64,000 nucleotides of DNA from Citreicoccus inhibens (GTDB lineage Bacteria; Myxococcota; Myxococcia; Myxococcales; Myxococcaceae), in NCBI RefSeq assembly GCF_019039035.1, contig NZ_JAHNZT010000035.1, positions 18,429 to 82,428 of the forward strand, in the 5' to 3' direction. The notes under the pieces were generated by a model. The model had not been told where the DNA came from, did no database searches, and saw nothing but the letters and a program-made list of their open reading frames with translations. How positions within the stretch are numbered: the stretch's first letter is position 1; each line of letters begins with the position of its first letter. Made by a program: the position numbers and the translations under genes. Of this stretch, positions 25,799 to 34,340 are shown in pieces.

Positions 25799-26452
25799 TC
25801 AGCCCGCGTCCGGTCCCGCGCGCGGGGCCTGGGGCTCGGGAAGAAGCGTCGCCAGGGCCGCCTCCGCGCTGCTGTCCGCCGCATCCAGCATCAGCACGTG
25901 CGCCGGCATGGCGCGGGGCATCCGCACCAGCTCCTCGCGCGTCAGGCCGAACACGTACGCCAGGTGCCCCAGTGGCCAGCGGGACTGCAATCGCTCGAAG
26001 GTCGCATCATCCAGCTCGTCCAGCGGGCACGGCAGCTCGGCGTCCTCGTACACCACCCGCTCACCGCCCACCCGTCGGCCGTTGCCATACGCGATGACCT
26101 CTTCGCCCTCGTCCGCGTCGTAGACGTAGGCATGCACCGTCGCGTTGGCGGCCCGAGACAGCAGCCGGGCCAGGGCGTGGTGCGCCGCGTACCAGTGCGC
26201 CCCCTGCCGGCCCGCCGTGAAGGGCGCCACGAAGGCCAGGCGAACCACCTTGCGGCGCCGGTTCACCGTCACCCGCAGGGCCGTCGCGCCTTCCGCGCTG
26301 TCGAGCGCCAGCGCCTCACGGGCCAGCCGGAGCAGCTCCAGCCCGGAGAAACTGTCGAGTCGAACGAGATAGCCGCCGTGCGCGTCCAGAAAGCCCCCCG
26401 GGGGTTGGGCGCCGCCTATAACCGATGACCCCGTCCCTGGCAACTCCGTCAC
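25799..26452 (-). CDS. Hypothetical protein, no recognised domain
   Basis: 217 residues, cytoplasmic by composition. Visible features are a mixed alpha/beta sequence with RRKVVRLAFVAPFTAGRQGA, a helix HWYAAHHALARLLSRAA, an acidic strand HAYVYDADEGEEVIAYGNG and LGHLAYVFGLTREELVRMP near the C-terminus. No catalytic motif, signal or membrane segment. The start is uncertain: the first ~25 residues are Gly/Pro-rich and may not be translated. It is divergent from clpB. Confidence 0.65.
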   Translation of the reverse strand: MTELPGTGSSVIGGAQPPGGFLDAHGGYLVRLDSFSGLELLRLAREALALDSAEGATALRVTVNRRRKVVRLAFVAPFTAGRQGAHWYAAHHALARLLSRAANATVHAYVYDADEGEEVIAYGNGRRVGGERVVYEDAELPCPLDELDDATFERLQSRWPLGHLAYVFGLTREELVRMPRAMPAHVLMLDAADSSAEAALATLLPEPQAPRAGPDAG

Positions 26453-26558
26453 CGAGAAAAGCCGGCTGGTCCCAGCAGCTCAAAGTATTCCGTGAAAATC
26501 GCAGGGCGAGCACCCGGCGCTGGCTTGCCAAGGGGGGGCCTGCCCTTACGTTGAAGCC

Positions 26559-29183
26559 ATGCGACTCGACAAATACACGGTAAAGGCGCAAGAGGCGATC
26601 CAGGAGGGTCAGGCCCTCGCGCGGCGAGCGGACAACCCCACCTACGAGCCCGAGCATCTGGCCACCGCGCTGCTCAGCCAGAAGGACGGCATCGTCGAGC
26701 CGCTGCTGCGCAAGATTGGCGCGGACGTGAAGCTGTTCGCGGCCCGGTTGGGCGAGGCCCTCGGCAAGCTGCCGAAGCTCCAGGGCGGCGAGGGCGCCAC
26801 GCTCAGCCAGCGCCTCATGAAGACCTTCGACAAGGCCGAGGACGAGGCCAAGTCGCTGAAGGACGAGTTCGTCTCCTCCGAGCACCTGCTCCTCGCGCTC
26901 ACCAGCGACAAGGGCGCCACCGGCGAGGTGATGAAGTCCTCGGGCGTGACGCGGGAGCGCGTGCTGGCGGGCCTCAAGGAGGTCCGCGGCTCGGCGCGCG
27001 TCACCAGCCAGGACGCGGAGTCCACGTACCAGGCGCTGGAGAAGTACGGGCGCGACCTGACCGAGGCCGCGCGGGCCGGCAAGTTGGATCCGGTGATTGG
27101 CCGCGACGAGGAGATCCGCCGCTGCATCCAGGTCCTCAGCCGGCGCACCAAGAACAACCCCGTCCTCATCGGTGAGCCGGGCGTGGGCAAGACGGCCATC
27201 GCTGAGGGGCTCGCGCGGCGCATCGTGGATGGCGACGTCCCCGAGGGCCTGAAGAACAAGCGCCTCATCACCCTGGACCTGGGCTCCATGGTCGCGGGCG
27301 CCAAGTTCCGCGGCGAGTTCGAGGAGCGCCTCAAGGCCGTCCTGAAGGAAGTGGCGGACGCGGCCGGGGAGATCATCCTCTTCATCGACGAGATGCACAC
27401 GCTCGTGGGCGCCGGGAAGGCCGAGGGCGCCATGGACGCCGGCAACATGCTCAAGCCAGCGCTGGCGCGCGGCGAGCTGCACTGCATTGGCGCCACCACG
27501 CTGGACGAGTACCGCAAGTACATCGAGAAGGACGCCGCGCTCGAGCGCCGCTTCCAGCCCGTGTACGTGGGCGAGCCCAGCGTGCACGACACCATCAGCA
27601 TCCTGCGTGGCCTCAAGGAGCGCTACGAGGTGCACCACGGCGTGCGCATCCAGGACAGCGCGCTCGTGGCCGCCGCCACGCTGAGCCACCGCTACATCGC
27701 GGACCGGTTCCTGCCGGACAAGGCCATCGACCTGGTCGACGAGGCCTCCAGCCGACTGCGCATCGAGATCGACTCCATGCCCACGGAGATCGACGACATC
27801 CGCCGGAAGATCACCCAGCTCGAGATTGAGCGGGAGGGCCTGCGCAAGGAGACCGATCCCCACTCGAAGGAGCGGCTGGGGCAGATTGAGAAGGAGCTGG
27901 CTAACCTCAACGAGAAGTTCAACTCGCTCAAGGTGCACTGGGATGAGGAGAAGAAGGCCATTGGCGCCATCCGCTCCGCGAAGGAGAAGCTGGAGAAGGC
28001 GCGCAATGATCAGGCGGCCGCCGAGCGACAGGGCGACCTGAACCGCGCCGCGGAGCTGAAGTTCGGCGTCACGCCTCAGCTCGAGAAGGAGCTGAACACC
28101 CAGAACGAGAAGCTGGCCGAGCTGCAGAAGAACCAGAAGTTCCTCAAGGAAGAGGTGGACGCGGAGGACATCGCCGAGGTCGTGGCGAAGTGGACGGGAA
28201 TCCCCGTCTCGCGCCTCATGGAGGGCGAGGTCCAGAAGCTGGTCCACATGGAGGACCGGCTCGCGAACCGCGTGATTGGGCAGCGCAGCGCCATCGAGGC
28301 GGTGTCCAATGCCGTGCGCCGCGCGCGCAGCGGCTTGCAAGACCCCAACCGTCCCATCGGCTCGTTCATCTTCCTGGGCCCCACGGGCGTGGGGAAGACG
28401 GAGACGGCCAAGGCCCTGGCGGAGTTCCTCTTCGACGACGACAGCGCCATGGTGCGCATCGACATGTCCGAGTACATGGAGAAGCACTCCGTGGCCCGGC
28501 TCGTCGGCGCGCCCCCGGGTTACGTGGGCTACGAGGAGGGCGGACAGCTCACCGAGGCCGTGCGGCGGCGGCCCTACACCGTGGTGCTCTTCGATGAGAT
28601 CGAGAAGGCCCACCACGACGTCTTCAACATCCTGCTCCAGATTCTCGACGAGGGCCGGCTGACGGACAGCCAGGGCCGCACGGTGGACTTCCGCAACACG
28701 GTGCTCATCCTCACGTCGAACCTGGGCTCGCAGGCCATCCAGGAAGGCATGTCCGGCAAGGACACGCTGACGGAGCTGGCCCGCAACGAGGTGATGGAGG
28801 CGCTGCGCAGCCACTTCCGCCCGGAGTTCCTCAACCGCGTGGACGAAATCGTCATCTTCGAGCCGCTGCGCAAGTCGGACATCTACCGCATCGTCGACAT
28901 CCAGCTCGGCAAGCTCCAGAAGCTCCTGGCCGACAAGCGGCTCACGCTGGAGCTGACGGAGAAGGCGCGCGAGTTCCTCGCGGACCGGGGCTACGACCCC
29001 ACCTACGGCGCCCGGCCGCTCAAGAGGGCCGTGCAGAAGTACCTGTTGGATCCGCTCGCGCTCAAGGTCCTCAACGGCGACTTCGCGCCGGGTGACCACA
29101 TCCAGGCCGATGCGAGCACGGATGGAATCACCTTCGCCAAGGTGCTGGTGGACTCCGCGAAGAACGTGAAGCGCCCGGCCTGA
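26559..29183 (+). CDS. clpB: ATP-dependent disaggregase ClpB
   Basis: 874 residues. A Hsp100 chaperone that rescues aggregated protein with DnaK. Domains in order: Clp-N (1-145), NBD1 with Walker [14 protein letters not shown] near 206 and Walker [20 protein letters not shown] near 275, the coiled-coil middle domain about 400-525 (which separates ClpB from ClpA/ClpC), and NBD2 with [14 protein letters not shown] near 607, pore loop YVGYEEGG and [14 protein letters not shown]. The C-terminus ends [13 protein letters not shown] ... NVKRPA. No clear Shine-Dalgarno just before the ATG; no convincing heat-shock promoter was recognised. A bidirectional terminator separates it from purU. Confidence 0.97.
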   Translation: MRLDKYTVKAQEAIQEGQALARRADNPTYEPEHLATALLSQKDGIVEPLLRKIGADVKLFAARLGEALGKLPKLQGGEGATLSQRLMKTFDKAEDEAKSLKDEFVSSEHLLLALTSDKGATGEVMKSSGVTRERVLAGLKEVRGSARVTSQDAESTYQALEKYGRDLTEAARAGKLDPVIGRDEEIRRCIQVLSRRTKNNPVLIGEPGVGKTAIAEGLARRIVDGDVPEGLKNKRLITLDLGSMVAGAKFRGEFEERLKAVLKEVADAAGEIILFIDEMHTLVGAGKAEGAMDAGNMLKPALARGELHCIGATTLDEYRKYIEKDAALERRFQPVYVGEPSVHDTISILRGLKERYEVHHGVRIQDSALVAAATLSHRYIADRFLPDKAIDLVDEASSRLRIEIDSMPTEIDDIRRKITQLEIEREGLRKETDPHSKERLGQIEKELANLNEKFNSLKVHWDEEKKAIGAIRSAKEKLEKARNDQAAAERQGDLNRAAELKFGVTPQLEKELNTQNEKLAELQKNQKFLKEEVDAEDIAEVVAKWTGIPVSRLMEGEVQKLVHMEDRLANRVIGQRSAIEAVSNAVRRARSGLQDPNRPIGSFIFLGPTGVGKTETAKALAEFLFDDDSAMVRIDMSEYMEKHSVARLVGAPPGYVGYEEGGQLTEAVRRRPYTVVLFDEIEKAHHDVFNILLQILDEGRLTDSQGRTVDFRNTVLILTSNLGSQAIQEGMSGKDTLTELARNEVMEALRSHFRPEFLNRVDEIVIFEPLRKSDIYRIVDIQLGKLQKLLADKRLTLELTEKAREFLADRGYDPTYGARPLKRAVQKYLLDPLALKVLNGDFAPGDHIQADASTDGITFAKVLVDSAKNVKRPA

Positions 29184-29209
29184 CGCAGCGCTCGCGTCAC
29201 GGAAGGAAC

Positions 29210-29246
29210 AGGGCCCGGAACCCCGTGGGGTTTCGGGCCCTTCGCG
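29210..29246. terminator. Bidirectional intrinsic terminator between clpB and purU
   Basis: AGGGCCCGGAACCCC (29210-29224) pairs with GGGGTTTCGGGCCCT (29227-29241), with one G-T position and a 2-nt gap. It lies between the convergent clpB and purU stops; a short T run follows on the plus strand only weakly. Confidence 0.7.
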
Positions 29247-29255
29247 TCTCGTGCG

Positions 29256-30122
29256 TCAGCGGAACACGACGGTCTTGTGGCCGTTGAGCAGGATGCGGTG
29301 CTGGACGAACCACGTCACCGCGCGGGCGAGCACGACGCATTCCACGTCGCGGCCCAGCGCGGTCAGCTCGTCGGCGGTCATGGTGTGGTCCACGCGCTCC
29401 ACGCCCTGCTCGATGATGGGTCCCTCGTCCAGGTCGCTCGTCACGAAGTGCGCGGTGGCGCCGATGAGCTTCACGCCTCGGTCGTGCGCCTGCTGGTAGG
29501 GACGCGCGCCCTTGAAGCTGGGCAGGAACGAGTGGTGGATGTTGATGAGCCGGCCGCGCAGCGCCTCGCAGGTCTCGGGCGAGAGGATTTGCATGTAGCG
29601 CGCGAGCACCACCAGGTCGATGCGGTGCTCCCGCACCAACTCCATCAGCCGCGCCTCTTGCTGCGCCTTGGTGGCGGCGGTGACGGGCAGGTGGTGGAAC
29701 GGGACGTTGTGGGACGCCGCCAGTTGGTAGAAGTCCATGTGGTTGGACACGATGGCGGGGATGTCCACCGGCAGGATGCCGCTGCGGTAGCGATACAGCA
29801 GGTCGTTCAGGCAGTGGCCAATCTTCGACACGAGGATGAGCACGCGCGGCTTCACCGCGGCTTCGTGCAAGTGCCACGTCATGGCGAAGCGCTCGGCGAG
29901 CGGTGCGAAGGCGCGGCTCAGCGCGGCGTGATCGCGGCGCGCATGCTCATCCGCGAAGTGCACGCGCATGAAGAACAGGCCCGTCTGGTGATCGCCGTAC
30001 TGGGCGCTGTCGAGGATGTTGCAGTCGTGCTCGGCGAGGAACCCCGAGACGGCGTGGACGAGGCCACGGCGGTCCGGGCAGGAGAGCGTGAGGGTGTATT
30101 CCGGGGGCGTTTCAGTCGTCAT
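29256..30122 (-). CDS. purU: Formyltetrahydrofolate deformylase
   Basis: 288 residues. It hydrolyses 10-formyl-THF to THF and formate, balancing one-carbon pools. An N-terminal ACT domain (LTLSCPDRRGLVHAVSGFLA) is followed by a formyltransferase-fold domain from about residue 90 with VLILVSKIGHCLNDLLYR, AIVSNHMDF, the catalytic region NIHHSFLPSFKGA and GATAHFVTSDLDEGPII carrying the catalytic Asp. Length as in E. coli PurU. It is convergent with clpB. An amino-acid effector (Met/Gly in E. coli) at the ACT domain is likely by family. Confidence 0.95.
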   Translation of the reverse strand: MTTETPPEYTLTLSCPDRRGLVHAVSGFLAEHDCNILDSAQYGDHQTGLFFMRVHFADEHARRDHAALSRAFAPLAERFAMTWHLHEAAVKPRVLILVSKIGHCLNDLLYRYRSGILPVDIPAIVSNHMDFYQLAASHNVPFHHLPVTAATKAQQEARLMELVREHRIDLVVLARYMQILSPETCEALRGRLINIHHSFLPSFKGARPYQQAHDRGVKLIGATAHFVTSDLDEGPIIEQGVERVDHTMTADELTALGRDVECVVLARAVTWFVQHRILLNGHKTVVFR

Positions 30123-30236
30123 GGGGCAGTCTCGCTGACACTACCTCATGACATCCGGGCTGGCGCCCGCCTGCTCGCCATGGGGTCCCCTGTGCGGACC
30201 TCACGCCCTACCCTGCTGTCGAGGGGGAGCGAGCGC

Positions 30237-30704
30237 ATGCACACACGCGAGGCACTGAGGGCCACCGGGTTTGGAGTCATCGCGGGGATGCGATCGCTTT
30301 CCGCGCCCGCATTCCTGGAGCACCGGCTCGCACGGCATGAGCACCTCGGCTGGAGGTGGGGCCGGGCGAGCAAGACACGCCGGGTGGCGCGGCTCCTCAC
30401 GACCCTGGCGGCAGGAGAGCTCGTCGTGGACAAGCTCCCCTTCGCGCCGCCGAGGATTGCGCCTCCCGCGCTCGCCGGACGACTGGCCTCGGGGGCCTTC
30501 ACCGGGGCGACGCTGGCGCGGGCGAAGCGACAGCCCGTGCTTGCCTTTGCCGTCATGGGCGGACTCGCGGCGCTCGCCTCGTCGTTCGCGTTCTATGGGT
30601 TGCGCCAGCTCGCCACGCAGCGACTGCGGGTGCCGGATGTCGTCGCCGCGCTGTTCGAAGACGGGCTCACCTTGCTCGCGGGCAGTCGCCTCGCGATGGG
30701 CTGA
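30237..30704 (+). CDS. DUF4126-like small membrane protein
   Basis: 155 residues. ATG 30237 is preceded by GAGGGGGAGCGAGCGC; the much longer open frame upstream is antisense to purU and not coding. It has three or four hydrophobic segments and the family-like opening GFGVIAGMRSLSAPAFLEH, then LLTTLAAGELVVDKLPFAPPR, SGAFTGATLAR and FAVMGGLAALASSFAFYGLR. DUF4126 proteins are uncharacterised membrane proteins. It lies alone between divergent purU and the convergent RluA-like gene. Confidence 0.75.
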   Translation: MHTREALRATGFGVIAGMRSLSAPAFLEHRLARHEHLGWRWGRASKTRRVARLLTTLAAGELVVDKLPFAPPRIAPPALAGRLASGAFTGATLARAKRQPVLAFAVMGGLAALASSFAFYGLRQLATQRLRVPDVVAALFEDGLTLLAGSRLAMG

Positions 30705-30750
30705 GACAGGCCGGACACGCACGAACACAGACAGTCGTCACCGGGGCGCA

Positions 30751-32085
30751 TCAGTCAAAGGGCAGCGGGCTGTCGAACGTGAGGCGCGCGCCCGTGTGGG
30801 GATGACGAAAGGACAGCGCATCCACGTGCTGGCTGGTTCGCGCGTCTGCCGCGCCTCGCGAACCGAGCGGCCACGCCTTGAGGCCGTGCTCATCCGCCCG
30901 TTGCACGTGTCCCCAGTCCTTCGCGGAGACGTGCGCCTCTTGAAGCGCGAACTGACGCATGAGCGCGGCGTGCGTCTGGGCGTCCTTGCTCACCACCATG
31001 AGACCCGAGGACTCGGGCTCCAAGCGTCTCGCGAAGTGTGGCGTCACGACCGGCGGCGAGCGTTGACGCAGCCGCGTCAGCACGGAGTCGCGCTCGCGCG
31101 CGTGGCGGTTCGGCGAACAGGGCAGGCCCGCGGGCTTCTCCAGCACGAGCAACCACGAATCCTCGAAGAGGAACCGCAGCGCCGCGGGGGCACCACGCTC
31201 GACCGGGGGCGCGGGCTCGGCGTCCAGGCCTTGGAGCATGAAGGGTAGGACGTCCCCGCACTTGGCTCGGCACGCGGGATAGAACGCCCCTTCGCGCCGG
31301 TCTCCTGACGCGGGCGCGCCCCCCCACCAGAACTCCGCGAACGCGACGGGCCTCAACCCAAGCCCATACGCCGCGCCGAGGAGCTTGGGCGCCGCGCAGT
31401 CGCCCGCGCCACCCGGGGGCGCGAGCGGCGCATACATCGCGTCCAACGTCTGTTGCTCCCCGCGCGCATTGCGAAAGACATACGTCCGAGCATTGCGCCG
31501 CCACAGCTCCCGCGAGAACTCGGCCCGAGCCCTCGCGACCGTCTCGCGCCGCACGGCCAGCGCACGCAGGGCCTCCCGTATCCGCTCCGCATCCGAAGCG
31601 CGGCCATCCGCCCGCTGTCGCGAGGCAGCCACCCCGCGGGCGGCCTCCAGCCAAGACAGGCGTTCGCGCAGGGCCGTCACCTCGGGGCCGTGGGTCAACT
31701 CCGCATACCGCGCCGACAGCAGCGCCAACGTGGCGTCCCCTGTCTCCCACAGCGCCTCGCGCGCTACCGCGTCGAAGAGCGGCGGCACGTACCCCGCGAT
31801 CCACCAACGCTCCGCGAGCATCCCCGAAAAAGCACGCAGATGGCCGAGACGTCCATCTGGCGAGGCGACCACCAACACCCCGAACATCTTCCCCTGCCCT
31901 GCCCCTGCCAGAACTCGGGCTTCCACTGCCGGCGCGATGACGCCGCGACGCAACTCGCGCTGAAGCGCCTCGGCCGCTCGCCGCGCCAGGGGATGCGGCG
32001 CGTCCTCACGGAACGGGCTGGGCAGCCGCACCGGCACCTCGCCCGGAGCGGGCTGGGGCTCGAAGTACGTCACGAGTTCCGACAC
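30751..32085 (-). CDS. Degenerate RluA-like pseudouridine synthase homologue
   Basis: 444 residues. The N-terminal ~300 residues match the long RluA-like family: GKMFGVLVVASPDGRLGHL, FSGMLAERWWIAGYVPPLFD, a coiled coil, CAAPKLLGAAYGLGLRPVAF, EFWWGGAP and FYPACRAKCGDVLPFML. The catalytic domain (from LRFLFEDSWLLVLEKPAGLP) is altered. Where the family has HRLDxxTSG, this has RRLEPESSG, so the catalytic Asp is Glu. The following ~90 residues that normally contain the EKRY and GRTHQLRVH elements are missing, joining QEAHVSAKDW almost directly to the end FRHPHTGARLTFDSPLP. The frame is intact throughout. GTG 32085 with GGGAG upstream fits the family start (SELVTYFEP). Probably not an active synthase. 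Confidence 0.75.
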   Translation of the reverse strand: MSELVTYFEPQPAPGEVPVRLPSPFREDAPHPLARRAAEALQRELRRGVIAPAVEARVLAGAGQGKMFGVLVVASPDGRLGHLRAFSGMLAERWWIAGYVPPLFDAVAREALWETGDATLALLSARYAELTHGPEVTALRERLSWLEAARGVAASRQRADGRASDAERIREALRALAVRRETVARARAEFSRELWRRNARTYVFRNARGEQQTLDAMYAPLAPPGGAGDCAAPKLLGAAYGLGLRPVAFAEFWWGGAPASGDRREGAFYPACRAKCGDVLPFMLQGLDAEPAPPVERGAPAALRFLFEDSWLLVLEKPAGLPCSPNRHARERDSVLTRLRQRSPPVVTPHFARRLEPESSGLMVVSKDAQTHAALMRQFALQEAHVSAKDWGHVQRADEHGLKAWPLGSRGAADARTSQHVDALSFRHPHTGARLTFDSPLPFD

Positions 32086-32261
32086 TGCGCACTCACTCCC
32101 ACGCCCCAGCGCCTTCAGGGCCACCCACCGCGGCGCTCCTCGCGCCACCCAGGACACGTTCCCGCGGACTCTCGACGACCGCGGGTGTCCCCGCAACCTG
32201 CACCTGGAAGCAAGCAGAACGTCGGCTCGGGGTGACGCTTGCCCGGTCTGCGGGCACACCA

Positions 32262-32306
32262 CAAAAACATCAGCCCCGACGCGCCAGGACCGGCCACGTC
32301 GGGGCT
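32262..32306 (-). terminator. Intrinsic terminator after the 32321 lipoprotein gene
   Basis: A 10-bp stem AGCCCCGACG (32272-32281) with CGTCGGGGCT (32297-32306). On the minus strand it is followed by GATGTTTTTG, giving the U tract. Confidence 0.75.
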
Positions 32307-32320
32307 CCCCCCAGGGAATC

Positions 32321-34165
32321 TCAGTGAGGCGGAAGCTTCATGACGTAGCCGTCCGGGTTGCCCTTGATCGTGTTGCCGCCGTAGTCCCCGTACAGATAGC
32401 CCGCCATGTAGAAGTTCCCGGCCTCGTCAATCGACATGCCCATGTTGAAGACGCGCTGGTCGACACCGCCCTTGGTCGCCGGCGGCTGCTGGGAGAACCA
32501 CTGGATGTTGCCCGCGGTATCGAACTTCGCGATGAACGGATGCTGCTCCGTGCCCGTGCTCGCGGAATTGGACACGTCCCCGACGCCCGAACCCGACACG
32601 TACACGCCGCTGGCATCGATGAAGAGCGCGTTGCCAAAAGTACCGCTCGCCGAACCGAACTGCCGGGTCCACTGCTTCACGCCCGCCGTATCGTACTTCG
32701 CGAGGAAGGTGGTCTGGCGATAGCCCGTCGGGTTGCCATCAATGGGGCCGTTCACATACCCCACGAGATAGATATTGCCCGCAGCGTCCAGTGCCGACCC
32801 ATAGATCGAGGCAACCGCTCCACCCGGCGCGCTGTTCTGACGCGTCCACTGCTTCACGCCCGCAGCGTTGTACTTCACGACAAAGAAGTCCTGTCCGCCC
32901 ACGCGCGTGTTGCCATCCAAGCCACCCGTGGTCCAGCCCGAGACGAACACGTTGCCCGCGGCATCCGCGGAGGCGCGGCGGCCGATGGTGTCCTGGCTCG
33001 TCGCACCCACCTGCCGGGTCCATTGCTTGTTGCCCGAGGCGTCATACTTCGTCACGAACGCGTCGTAGCGGCCCGTGCGAACGTTCCCATCCAGCCCCGC
33101 GTCGGTGGAGCCCACCACGAACGCGTTGTCCGAGCCATCCACGGCCACGCCATAGCCTTCGGTAGAATACCCCGACACGCCGAGCTGCCGCGTCCACTGA
33201 CGCACGCCCGTGTAGCGGTACTTCGTGAGGAAGAAGTCGCGCCCCCCCGAGGAGGCGGTCCCGTCCAGCGAGCCGTCCGTGAGGCCCGCGACGTAGATCT
33301 GCTCGTAGGTGCTGTTGCGCGCGATGCCGTAGCCCACCGTGGCGCCATTCGTGACACCAAACTGCGCGGCGAAAATCTTGGCGCCGCTGGAGTTGTACGC
33401 ATTCAGGAAGCCGTCCATGGCGCTTACGGCGGGGTTCCCCTCCAGCCCCACGTTCGTCATGCCCGTCACATAGGTGCGCCCGGCCAGGTCTCCCACCAGG
33501 TCGTGCTGACGCGTGAAGCCATCCGGCGCCCCCTGCGTCTTCACCCACAACGCGTTGACGGTCGTGGGGGCACAGCCAATCAGCTCCAGCGTTCCCATGG
33601 AGATGACGACGATGCCCGCCCGGGTGTCGTTGTCATCCGAGATGTTGATGCGGAACTTGCGATACGTCGCGGGCGTGGAGAGCGTGAACACGCGCCGCTC
33701 GCCGCCGCCCCAGCTCACCTGGTTCGTCCGCGTATCGAGCACCACCCAGGCGCTGCCGTTCCAGCCCTCGAAGGTCCAGTTCTTCGGCGCGCGGGTGGTG
33801 ATGCTCCCGTTGCTGTATTGAATGGCATACGACTGGACCGTGCGCGGTCCATCCACCCACTCATACGCCAGCCACGCTGGCGTCTGGTTCTCCTGGGAGA
33901 TCCACATCGAAGGAATGCTCGAGTCGAACGCCTGCCACGCCGGATAGCCCGTGCTGAAGTCTCCCGAGGCCGTCACGATGCCCGAGGGCGAGGTCGCGCT
34001 CGTCATCGCAGGGACCATCGTGACACCACACAGAGATTGAGCGCTGGAGCCCGTCTCATCCGTGGCCCCTTCCACGGGTGAGTCCGCGCCCTGGCAACCC
34101 GGCAGGGCCAACACGCCCATGGCTCCCGCCAGAAACAAGTTCTTGAATGACTTCATGACTGACAT
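32321..34165 (-). CDS. Lipoprotein with discoidin-like domain and SBBP beta-propeller repeats
   Basis: 614 residues. A signal sequence MSVMKSFKNLFLAGAMGVLA ends in the lipobox LPGC, so it is a lipoprotein. Residues ~35-195 resemble an F5/8 type C (discoidin, carbohydrate-binding) domain: YPAWQAFDSSIPSMW, then SYAIQYSNGSITTRAPKNWT and WNGSAWVVLDTR. From ~200 on are about eight SBBP repeats with the pattern FxxKYxxxGxxxWTRQxG followed by a GxxYxxGxTxGxLDGN-type strand, forming a propeller. ATG 34165 has GGGGGAAC upstream. Probably a cell-surface or outer-membrane adhesin-like protein. About two thirds identical by eye to the next gene. Confidence 0.9.
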   Translation of the reverse strand: MSVMKSFKNLFLAGAMGVLALPGCQGADSPVEGATDETGSSAQSLCGVTMVPAMTSATSPSGIVTASGDFSTGYPAWQAFDSSIPSMWISQENQTPAWLAYEWVDGPRTVQSYAIQYSNGSITTRAPKNWTFEGWNGSAWVVLDTRTNQVSWGGGERRVFTLSTPATYRKFRINISDDNDTRAGIVVISMGTLELIGCAPTTVNALWVKTQGAPDGFTRQHDLVGDLAGRTYVTGMTNVGLEGNPAVSAMDGFLNAYNSSGAKIFAAQFGVTNGATVGYGIARNSTYEQIYVAGLTDGSLDGTASSGGRDFFLTKYRYTGVRQWTRQLGVSGYSTEGYGVAVDGSDNAFVVGSTDAGLDGNVRTGRYDAFVTKYDASGNKQWTRQVGATSQDTIGRRASADAAGNVFVSGWTTGGLDGNTRVGGQDFFVVKYNAAGVKQWTRQNSAPGGAVASIYGSALDAAGNIYLVGYVNGPIDGNPTGYRQTTFLAKYDTAGVKQWTRQFGSASGTFGNALFIDASGVYVSGSGVGDVSNSASTGTEQHPFIAKFDTAGNIQWFSQQPPATKGGVDQRVFNMGMSIDEAGNFYMAGYLYGDYGGNTIKGNPDGYVMKLPPH

Positions 34166-34340
34166 GTGTTCCCCCTGGGTAAGGCATGTGCAACGTGCAC
34201 ACGGCGGGGAATACACAGAACTCCCTCGAGAGGGCGGGACGATGTGACGAACCCGCCCTCCCGAGTGACGAACCGCGCGAATCCTGATGCGAAACTCCAC
34301 CCGGGGCACGCTGCGTGCCCGCACCCGTGGGGTTTCCGCG

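Noticed and set aside
26316..29099. Minus-strand open frame of 927 codons opposite clpB
   Set aside because: clpB on the plus strand shows full family motifs; the antisense frame is a product of high G+C codon bias.
29277..30236. N-terminal extension of the DUF4126-like frame
   Set aside because: It is antisense to purU; the true start at 30237 has a ribosome-binding site and matches the family length.
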